A stretch of 12,490 nt of DNA, taken from assembly GCA_030426005.1 (NCBI GenBank), contig JAUHZM010000063.1, forward strand, positions 1 through 12,490. Reading direction: 5' to 3'. Of the stretch, positions 7,434-12,490 are shown piece after piece. Source of the stretch: Gammaproteobacteria bacterium. Its GTDB lineage: Bacteria > Pseudomonadota > Gammaproteobacteria > Arenicellales > Arenicellaceae. Position 1 is the first letter of the stretch; every line of letters starts with the position of its first letter. Below the pieces are notes generated by a model. The model made no database searches and was not told the origin of the DNA. It saw nothing but the letters and a program-made list of their open reading frames with translations. A program made the translations under genes and the position numbers.

Positions 7434-8813
7434 TCACACATTCGTTAAATTCAGTGGATTGAGTAATTCCTCAAGCTCTTCACGACTCAAATCCGTATGT
7501 TCCATTGCTACGTCTAGGATAGGGCGTCCGCTTGTGTAGGCTGCCTTAGCGATTTCAGCGGCAGCCTCATAACCTATTTTAGGGTTCAGGGCAGTCACCA
7601 GAATTGGGTTGGCGGCAAGTGGCTTCTTAATGTTTTCGAACTTGATCGTGAAACGTCGAATCGCTAGCTCGGCCAAATGTGTACATGCGTTTTGCATCAA
7701 CTCGATACTCTGCAGCAAGTTGTACGCGATTACGGGCAACATCGTGTTAAGTTGAAAGTTACCAGACAAACCAGCGGTCGTTACCGTCGCGTCGTTGCCG
7801 ATAACTTGCGCACAAGCCATACTGACGGCTTCCGGGATGACTGGGTTTACCTTACCCGGCATAATGCTGCTTCCCGGTTGCAATGGCTCGAGCTCGATTT
7901 CGCCCAGGCCTGATAGAGGGCCGCTGTTCATCCAGCGCAGGTCAGAACAGATTTTATTCAGGCACACCGCCAGCACCTTCAAGTGACCGGAAAGAGCGAC
8001 TGATAAATCTTGCGAACTAATCGAACGGAAAAAGTTTTCACTGGCGGTATAGTCCTGGTCGGTATGATCACTGATGGCGGCAGCAAATTTGTCGGCAAAT
8101 TCAGGATGCGTGTTGACGCCCGAACCAATTGCTGTGCCTCCTTGCGCAAGCTCTGTCATGCTGCCGATAAAGTCGTCTATTGCGAGTCGACTGGCACGCA
8201 ACTGTTCTGACCAAGCTGACATTTCTTGCCCCAAGGTGATCGGCATGGCATCCATCAGGTGCGTGCGTCCGGTTTTTGCGATGTAGTTGAGTGGCGCGGC
8301 ACGTTGATCGATTGCCTCAATTAATTGTTTGATTGAGGGCAGCAGTTGCTCGCGAACTTGCTGTACACAAGTAATTTGTATAGCCGTTGGAATCACATCA
8401 TTACTGCTTTGGCCCATATTGACATGATCATTTGGGTGAACGTCGATTTGCCATTCACGCTTACACAGGTTAGCGAGCACCTCATTCATGTTCATATTGG
8501 TACTGGTGCCAGAGCCGGACTGAAAAATATCCACAGGGAATTGATCGAGGTGTTTACCAGCCAGTATTCGACTGGCGGCGAATTGGATCGCGCGTGACCG
8601 CTCGGAGTCGAGAATCCCTAGCTCGCCATTCACTCGCGCGGCGGCTTTTTTAATCAGCGCTAGACTTTGAATGTAGCTGGCCGGAAAACGCAGGTCGCTG
8701 ATATTGAAATTATTTACGGCGCGCTGTGTTTGCGCCCCGTACAATGCAGAATCTGGAACTCGTACTCGACCTAAACTATCGGATTCGATACGACTTTGAA
8801 ATTTTTTCCCCAC
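7434..8813 (-). CDS. fumC: Class II fumarate hydratase
   Basis: Interconverts fumarate and L-malate in the TCA cycle; an iron-independent cytoplasmic homotetramer. The 459-residue product carries all superfamily motifs: SGSGTSTNMNMNEV (99-112), HPNDHVNMGQSSND (126-139), TGRTHLMDA with general base H185, and the signature GSSIMPGKVNP (314-324) with catalytic S315. The Gly in MPGK points to fumarase rather than aspartase (usually MPAK). The residues after it, VIPEAV, resemble actinobacterial fumarases rather than the TQCE of Escherichia coli FumC. The start is GTG at 8813, supported by GAGG seven bases upstream and by the N-terminus matching the family. It is divergent from a universal stress gene and has a strong sigma-54 promoter match about 116 bases upstream of the start codon. 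Confidence 0.96.
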   Translation of the reverse strand: MGKKFQSRIESDSLGRVRVPDSALYGAQTQRAVNNFNISDLRFPASYIQSLALIKKAAARVNGELGILDSERSRAIQFAASRILAGKHLDQFPVDIFQSGSGTSTNMNMNEVLANLCKREWQIDVHPNDHVNMGQSSNDVIPTAIQITCVQQVREQLLPSIKQLIEAIDQRAAPLNYIAKTGRTHLMDAMPITLGQEMSAWSEQLRASRLAIDDFIGSMTELAQGGTAIGSGVNTHPEFADKFAAAISDHTDQDYTASENFFRSISSQDLSVALSGHLKVLAVCLNKICSDLRWMNSGPLSGLGEIELEPLQPGSSIMPGKVNPVIPEAVSMACAQVIGNDATVTTAGLSGNFQLNTMLPVIAYNLLQSIELMQNACTHLAELAIRRFTIKFENIKKPLAANPILVTALNPKIGYEAAAEIAKAAYTSGRPILDVAMEHTDLSREELEELLNPLNLTNV

Positions 8814-8939
8814 AATAATACCTCACTTGGCTCGATCACCCGGGCATGGCACGGGTAGCTTTTATTCGTAAGCGACGGGTTTCACATCAGGTAGTGCGTC
8901 GCCGCGTGCAGTCATCAGCGCGAGCTGCGCTTAAATTAA

Positions 8940-8955
8940 AGCAAAAAAAGTGCCA
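8940..8955 (-). promoter_or_regulatory. Sigma-54 (RpoN) -24/-12 promoter driving fumC
   Basis: On the minus strand the sequence is TGGCAC, five T's, then TTGCT, preceded by a T. This matches the sigma-54 consensus YTGGCAC-N5-TTGCW at every conserved position. The GG and GC dinucleotides are exactly ten bases apart, as sigma-54 requires. Transcription would start near 8929 and read toward fumC, giving a 5' leader of about 116 bases. RpoN promoters need an enhancer-binding activator, so fumC would be under signal-dependent control. Confidence 0.7.
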
Positions 8956-9015
8956 AATCGTGCGATCAATTATCATGGCCCCGAGGGCGCATTTGGTCTC
9001 AAAAAATGCAAAAAA

Positions 9016-9028
9016 CAACTTTATGATT
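9016..9028 (-). promoter_or_regulatory. Possible IHF site upstream of the sigma-54 promoter
   Basis: Minus-strand AATCATAAAGTTG fits the IHF consensus WATCAANNNNTTR with one mismatch, next to an A/T-rich tract. It lies about 60-70 bases upstream of the -24 element, where IHF bends DNA at many RpoN promoters. AT-rich DNA gives chance matches, so this stands only in combination with the promoter. Confidence 0.25.
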
Positions 9029-9055
9029 AATAAATAATGACAAGGGATGGGGGAT

Positions 9056-9098
9056 ATCCACCAGCTTGTGTGGTTTAAATCAACCATTGTCGGTGGAT
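9056..9098. repeat. Inverted repeat ATCCACC/GGTGGAT, possible enhancer or operator
   Basis: ATCCACC (9056-9062) and GGTGGAT (9092-9098) are perfect 7-base inverted arms 29 bases apart, enclosing the dyad TGGTT-N6-AACCA (9071-9086). The cluster sits roughly 100-145 bases upstream of the sigma-54 element, a usual distance for enhancer-binding proteins, and also upstream of the stress gene. Which gene it serves, if either, is not shown. Confidence 0.3.
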
Positions 9099-9244
9099 GT
9101 CACAAAATTTCTCCTAGGTGGTTTGATAGAAGGCTTGAACGCCGAGCGAGGTCGTCTGGTAGAGACAATAGTGCAATTTTCGATAACAGGTGTATGCTAA
9201 AAGGATAAACTTAATTCTAGACGGTCTATTGACTCGAGGTCGTT

Positions 9245-9721
9245 ATGACACAAAGCACAAAGCCCCAAGCTGCCCATTATTCGAAGATCCTTGTTGCTGT
9301 GGATGATGAGGAATATTTGCCCGTTTGTCGACGTGCGGAACAGCTGGCTACGCAGTATGACGCGGACGTTATGTTGATTCACGTGATGGAACCATTCTCA
9401 CCCGTGGTGGCGCCTGGCGTTATGGGGGGCGCGAGCATTATTCCCGATACGGAGGCAGAGAATTACGATGAAGCGCTCAAATTAGCAAGGCGTAGACTGA
9501 CCGATATCGCGGCCGCAATGCCAATCGAAAAAGTTGAAACCAAGGTTGTTGAAGACGGAGATATCGCTCGTGCCGTGCATACCGAGGCTGAGGCGCATGG
9601 CAGTGATTTGATTGTCGTCGGCAGCCATGGCCGACATGGTCTGGCCTTGTTGTTCAGTGGCTCAACCGCCGTAGACCTGTTAAAGCAGTCTCCTTGTGAT
9701 GTGCTGGCAGTGACCTTGTAG
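9245..9721 (+). CDS. Universal stress protein, UspA family
   Basis: A single-domain, 158-residue cytoplasmic protein of the UspA fold, induced under starvation or stress in many bacteria. The first strand motif KILVAVDDEEY is at about 14-24 and the second-strand HVMEPFSP near residue 46. The ATP-binding signature G-x2-G-x9-G-S/T is intact in the C-terminal part (GSHGRHGLALLFSGST), so it belongs to the nucleotide-binding class rather than the UspA class lacking the motif. The ATG at 9245 has GAGG five bases upstream. It is divergent from fumC and convergent with the glutathione-dependent alcohol dehydrogenase, so it is probably monocistronic. The specific stress role is not evident. Confidence 0.93.
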   Translation: MTQSTKPQAAHYSKILVAVDDEEYLPVCRRAEQLATQYDADVMLIHVMEPFSPVVAPGVMGGASIIPDTEAENYDEALKLARRRLTDIAAAMPIEKVETKVVEDGDIARAVHTEAEAHGSDLIVVGSHGRHGLALLFSGSTAVDLLKQSPCDVLAVTL

Positions 9722-9737
9722 TTCGCATTGGTGCCGC

Positions 9738-9765
9738 AGACTCTCGCCACAAAGGCGAGAAGTCT
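9738..9765. terminator. Stem-loop between the convergent stress and adhC genes
   Basis: AGACTCTCGCC (9738-9748) pairs with GGCGAG-A-AGTCT (9754-9765): 11 base pairs, one bulged A, loop ACAAA. It starts 17 bases after the stress-gene stop and lies 22 bases past the dehydrogenase stop on the other strand. It is a strong structure that could end transcription in both directions, but no T-run follows on either strand. Confidence 0.5.
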
Positions 9766-9786
9766 ACGACAAAGATAAGGCTTGAA

Positions 9787-10893
9787 TTAATACTCGATCA
9801 CGCTGCGAATACTCTCGCCAGCGTGCATCAAGTCAAAGGCGGTATTAATGTCGTCCAACGGCATTTTGTGTGTGATCAACGAATCGATATCGATTTTGCC
9901 ATCCATGTACCAGTCTACGATCTTCGGTACATCGGTTCGGCCTCTGGCGCCACCAAATGCGGTACCACGCCAAACTCGCCCAGTCACTAGTTGAAATGGG
10001 CGTGTCGAAATTTCCTGTCCAGCACCTGCGACGCCAATAATGATGCTTTCGCCCCAGCCTTTGTGACAGCACTCGAGCGCTTGGCGCATGGTATTGACGT
10101 TACCAATACATTCGAATGAATAGTCCGCGCCGCCGTTCGTTAAGTCTGCGATTGCTTCAATCAGGTCGTCGGTTTGACTTGGATTAATGAAGTCGGTCAT
10201 GCCGAATTCACGGGCAATCTCTACTTTGCTCTCATTAAGGTCGATGCCAATAATTTTATTCGCGCCAACCATGCGTGCGCCCTGAATAACGTTCAAACCA
10301 ATGCCGCCAAGGCCAAACACCACGACATTTGAGCCTGGTTCGACTTTGGCATCGAATACCACGGCGCCAACGCCGGTGGTGACGCCGCAGCCGATGTAGC
10401 AAATCTTGTCGAATGGAGCGTCCGGGCGAACTTTGGCCAGCGCAATCTCGGGTAACACGGTGAAATTAGCGAACGTTGAACAACCCATGTAGTGCAGAAT
10501 TGGTTTGCCGTTCAACGAAAATCGGGAGGTGCCGTCGGGCATGAGGCCTTGTCCTTGGGTGGAGCGAATGGCCTGGCACAAATTCGTTTTCGGGTGTAAG
10601 CAATAGTCGCATTCGCGACACTCCGGTGTGTACAAGGGGATGACATGGTCGCCGGGTTTTAGCGACGTGACGCCAGCGCCGACTTCACGCACGACCCCGG
10701 CACCTTCATGGCCCAGAATGGCTGGGAATGCGCCTTCTGGGTCATCGCCGGATAGGGTAAACGCATCGGTATGACATACGCCCGTGGCCATGACCTCGAC
10801 CAATACCTCACCGGCCTGTGGCCCGTCTAATTGTACAGTTTCCAAGGTCAAAGGTTGACCTGCTGCATGTGCGACAGCGGCTCTTACATCCAT
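9787..10893 (-). CDS. frmA: S-(hydroxymethyl)glutathione dehydrogenase / class III alcohol dehydrogenase
   Basis: Oxidises S-hydroxymethylglutathione (formaldehyde plus glutathione) to S-formylglutathione with NAD+, and can also reduce S-nitrosoglutathione; cytoplasmic zinc enzyme. The 368-residue length is standard. Catalytic zinc ligands are C40, H62 and C169, with E63 in GHEGAG; structural zinc ligands are C92, C95, C98 and C106 in the CxxCxxC-x7-C loop. The Rossmann motif GLGGIG is at 194-199, with D218 for NAD+. The early segment TGVCHTDAFTLSGDDPEG is typical of class III enzymes. The start is well supported: GGAGG (10899-10903 on the plus strand as CCTCC) lies five bases before ATG. The usual partner S-formylglutathione hydrolase is not in the window. 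No frmR-like regulator is seen. The gene is also named adhC. Confidence 0.95.
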   Translation of the reverse strand: MDVRAAVAHAAGQPLTLETVQLDGPQAGEVLVEVMATGVCHTDAFTLSGDDPEGAFPAILGHEGAGVVREVGAGVTSLKPGDHVIPLYTPECRECDYCLHPKTNLCQAIRSTQGQGLMPDGTSRFSLNGKPILHYMGCSTFANFTVLPEIALAKVRPDAPFDKICYIGCGVTTGVGAVVFDAKVEPGSNVVVFGLGGIGLNVIQGARMVGANKIIGIDLNESKVEIAREFGMTDFINPSQTDDLIEAIADLTNGGADYSFECIGNVNTMRQALECCHKGWGESIIIGVAGAGQEISTRPFQLVTGRVWRGTAFGGARGRTDVPKIVDWYMDGKIDIDSLITHKMPLDDINTAFDLMHAGESIRSVIEY

Positions 10894-10947
10894 AGTGTCC
10901 TCCGAAGGTATGTAGGATTATTCTGCTTAGTAATTTCGTTGCACCTG

Positions 10948-10976
10948 AGTATACGTGGCGCGCTTCAGAATGCGAA
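10948..10976 (-). promoter_or_regulatory. Candidate sigma-70 promoter for the class III alcohol dehydrogenase
   Basis: On the minus strand TTCGCA (-35, 4 of 6; 10971-10976) and TATACT (-10, 5 of 6; 10948-10953) are exactly 17 bases apart. The predicted start is near 10941, giving a leader of about 48 bases with the strong GGAGG site. It lies in the 97-base gap after the upstream SDR gene, so the dehydrogenase can be transcribed separately. Confidence 0.5.
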
Positions 10977-10990
10977 ATCGAATGTTATCT

Positions 10991-11686
10991 CTAGATGTCG
11001 CTGTTCAAAATAACTTGAAAGTTGGGTAAAGATTTAGGCGGAGTTAGCGCCAGTTCAGCAATCCGTTCGGCTAACCGTTTCACTGCCACAAAGTGCCCCG
11101 GAAGCACCTTGGCGACTGGCTTCATGACTGATTCAAGATGAATTGGGCGACCGTCTTGACGGTGCCGTGTACCATAGATGACGCCAGGTTGTAGTACCAC
11201 AGCGTGATGCTCGGGGTTACCTTGCGCGAAATCTTCGGCTGCCGAAAAGGCGATCCGTTTTCCTTCTGCGTAAGCAAAGTACTTGTTGTTCATCGGCCAT
11301 GGAATTTTAGCGCCGAGCAAGATTACGCGTTTAACGCCAACGCGCGCAGCGGCTTGGATTGCATTTCGATTAGTGATGCCATTCTGATGTACGGCTTGTT
11401 CATACGCTTGTTCTGAAAAAGTCGGCAACGGCGCAGCGCCAACAAGGCAAACTAATACGTCCGCTGTAGCGAGGAGTTTCTCGTCTGGATCGGCGGCATC
11501 GCCCTTACACCAGCGCACCTGTTCGCTCCAAGCTTCGTCCTTAAGATGTAACGGCTTGTGTCCACTTCGACTTAGACACACTACGCATGCGCGTCCCGCC
11601 AAAGCTTCGGCGACTTGCGTTCCAACGAAGCCGTTACCGCCATAAATAATGACCTTGGTGGTTTCCTGATTGTCTTGTTCCGGCAT
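10991..11686 (-). CDS. Atypical SDR, NAD(P)-binding protein of the Coq11/NDUFA9-like type
   Basis: A 231-residue nucleotide-binding protein whose exact reaction is unknown. Visible are the glycine motif GGNGFVG (G16, G19, G22) right after the first strand KVIIY, then LSRSGHKP at the end of strand 2, and W-x3-VRWCKGDAADP. A YAEGK stretch fits YxxxK, and QPGVIYG follows later. From memory the GGNGFxG / SRSG / WxxxVxW order resembles yeast Coq11 and related proteins linked to ubiquinone biosynthesis or complex I. The frame stays open to a TTG at 11734, which would add 16 residues. I prefer the ATG at 11686 because it puts the Rossmann strand near the N-terminus, although AGGA is about 12 bases away. 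It is divergent from the next SDR gene and followed at 97 bases by the alcohol dehydrogenase on the same strand. Confidence 0.75.
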   Translation of the reverse strand: MPEQDNQETTKVIIYGGNGFVGTQVAEALAGRACVVCLSRSGHKPLHLKDEAWSEQVRWCKGDAADPDEKLLATADVLVCLVGAAPLPTFSEQAYEQAVHQNGITNRNAIQAAARVGVKRVILLGAKIPWPMNNKYFAYAEGKRIAFSAAEDFAQGNPEHHAVVLQPGVIYGTRHRQDGRPIHLESVMKPVAKVLPGHFVAVKRLAERIAELALTPPKSLPNFQVILNSDI

Positions 11687-11789
11687 TGGCACAACGAATC
11701 CTGAGCGAGTTAATACTTTTAGAGTCTGGTCCAAGCATAATCTGTGTCGCGTTGAGAAAATGTATTGGGTTAGTTGGCGACGCTTTTTG

Positions 11790-11798
11790 TGCTATAAA
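11790..11798 (+). promoter_or_regulatory. Extended -10 promoter predicting a leaderless mRNA
   Basis: TGCTATAAA matches the extended -10 consensus TGnTATAAT at all but the last base. Its downstream edge is six bases before the SDR start codon, so the expected transcription start falls at or within a base of the ATG. A weak TTAGTT lies at -35 spacing. No Shine-Dalgarno precedes the ATG, which is consistent with a leaderless transcript. Confidence 0.5.
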
Positions 11799-11804
11799 CG
11801 CCGG

Positions 11805-12490
11805 ATGAAAATACAAAATAAAAATGTGGTCGTCACTGGCGCGGCCGGAGGGATTGGTTCCGCTTTATGCCGTGCGCTAGCGGCTGGTGGTGCCAATGTG
11901 GTGGTTTCTGATCTGAATCTGGAGGCAGCGCAGGCATTGGCCGGCGAGATCGACGGACATGCGGTGCAATGCGATGTAAGTCAGGCGGCGAATATTGATG
12001 CCTTGATCGAACAGGCAGAAGCGGCCGTTGGTCAAATCGATATCTTTGTGTCGAATGCCGGTTTCGGTGTCGGTGAGCCAAGTCATGCCGCATCGGCAGA
12101 CGACTCCGTGTGGCAGAAAAACTGGGAATTGCACGTCATGGCGCACGTCTGGGCAGCGCGCAACCTGTTGCCGAAAATGATTGAGCGTGGTGATGGTTAC
12201 TTAATTAACGTCGCGTCGGCTGCTGGGCTGTTAGTGCAGATAGGTGACGCTGCCTATAGTGCGACTAAACACGCAGCAGTGTCGCTGGCAGATTCATTGG
12301 CGATTGCACATGGTCATCAGGGAATCAAAGTGTCGGTGGTGTGCCCGCAGTATGTGAATACCAACATCTTGGCTATCTCAGATGACGAGCGTAAACAGGA
12401 TTTACCCGGTGTGATCACACCGGAACAATGCGCGCAGAGTATTTTGCAGGGCGTTGATGAGGAGCGTTTTATGATTTTGACGCACCCAGA
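11805..12490 (+). CDS. Classical short-chain dehydrogenase/reductase, 3'-truncated by window edge
   Basis: A NAD(P)-dependent oxidoreductase; substrate unknown. The first 228 residues are present and the frame is open to the window end. Motifs in order are TGAAGGIG (11-18), D36 after strand 2 (favouring NAD+), CDV near 56-58, NAG (84-86), S138, and Y151-x3-K155 in YSATK. The PQYVNTNI segment lies where classical enzymes have the cofactor-binding PG motif. The usual active-site Asn of the catalytic tetrad, expected in a VNL-like segment, seems to be H110 (ELHVMAHVW). The ATG at 11805 is the only sensible start: the first strand begins at residue 6 and no upstream codon is in frame with a ribosome-binding site. 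It is divergent from the atypical SDR gene, with 118 bases between. Confidence 0.9.
   Translation, partial: MKIQNKNVVVTGAAGGIGSALCRALAAGGANVVVSDLNLEAAQALAGEIDGHAVQCDVSQAANIDALIEQAEAAVGQIDIFVSNAGFGVGEPSHAASADDSVWQKNWELHVMAHVWAARNLLPKMIERGDGYLINVASAAGLLVQIGDAAYSATKHAAVSLADSLAIAHGHQGIKVSVVCPQYVNTNILAISDDERKQDLPGVITPEQCAQSILQGVDEERFMILTHP

Larger units (their letters stand above)
8814..9244. other. Divergent control region between fumC and the universal stress gene
   Basis: These 431 bases hold no credible gene. The fumC side has a roughly 116-base leader with a small hairpin possibility (AGCGC/GCGCT near 8917-8931) and the sigma-54 element at 8940-8955. The middle is AT-rich (about 9001-9040) with a possible IHF site. 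From 9052 onward lie a palindrome GGATATCC (9052-9059), an interrupted dyad TGGTT-N6-AACCA (9071-9086) and a wider inverted repeat (9056-9098). Towards the stress gene, TATGCT at 9193-9198 is a weak -10 candidate without a convincing -35. The stress gene's ribosome-binding site is GAGG at 9236-9239. Confidence 0.7.

Noticed and set aside
8847..8863. TGGCACG on the plus strand, possible second sigma-54 promoter toward the stress gene
   Set aside because: The following GC is eight rather than ten bases from the GG, so spacing is wrong, and the stress gene starts almost 400 bases away.
8862..8915. 17-codon minus-strand ORF in the predicted fumC leader, possible upstream peptide
   Set aside because: No Shine-Dalgarno, and no run of one amino acid or attenuator hairpin pair that would point to leader-peptide control.
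8846..9037. 63-residue Arg/Lys-rich ORF on the plus strand in the fumC/stress-gene gap
   Set aside because: No ribosome-binding site, no recognisable motif, and it overlaps the sigma-54 promoter and leader of fumC on the other strand.
9071..9086. TTTAAATCAA-like half of an FNR/ANR site near the stress gene
   Set aside because: The other half-site (GTGGT instead of TTGAT) fits only three of five bases, and the dyad centre is different.
11634..11816. Minus-strand ORF starting upstream of the atypical SDR, as possible leader gene or frameshifted N-terminus
   Set aside because: It runs out of frame into the SDR gene, and the SDR frame already begins properly before its first Rossmann strand, so no frameshift is needed.

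Overview
The window looks like ordinary chromosome from a Gram-negative, glutathione-using bacterium, most likely an environmental or marine gammaproteobacterium. The pointers are a class III (glutathione-dependent) formaldehyde/alcohol dehydrogenase, an outer-membrane-type lipoprotein, Shine-Dalgarno-led genes, a textbook sigma-54 (-24/-12) promoter motif, and roughly even GC content. I could not assign a genus. I see no phage, insertion sequence, CRISPR, tRNA or rRNA.

Layout. (1) Bases 1-2010, plus strand: the 3' two thirds of a dihydrolipoamide dehydrogenase (E3), then a leucine-type amino-acid dehydrogenase 39 bases later. Together they suggest branched-chain amino-acid catabolism: the dehydrogenase makes the 2-oxoacid, and E3 serves the oxoacid dehydrogenase complex. 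(2) 2219-4992, plus strand: a translationally coupled pair. The first gene is a rhomboid intramembrane protease with a long lumen- or cytosol-facing insert and a helical tail. The second is a polytopic membrane protein with an N-terminal B-box-like zinc-binding cluster and a helical-repeat tail. This is the least conventional part of the window. (3) 5067-7399, plus strand: a DUF885 lipoprotein (predicted zinc peptidase) followed closely by a small cupin-like protein of unknown function. (4) 7434-8813, minus strand: class II fumarase, convergent with the previous block. (5) 8814-9244: a 431-base divergent control region with a near-perfect sigma-54 promoter facing fumC, plus possible IHF and enhancer-like elements. 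(6) 9245-9721, plus strand: a UspA-family stress protein. (7) 9787-10893, minus strand: S-(hydroxymethyl)glutathione dehydrogenase. (8) 10991-11686, minus strand: an atypical SDR resembling the Coq11/NDUFA9-like group. (9) 11805-12490, plus strand: a short-chain dehydrogenase cut by the window end, with an extended -10 element that predicts a leaderless mRNA.

Both convergent gene junctions (about 7400 and 9750) carry clear stem-loops without a U-tract. The window is mostly housekeeping. The best candidates for follow-up are the rhomboid/zinc-finger pair, RpoN control of fumarase, and the predicted leaderless SDR. I do not claim a wholly new system.
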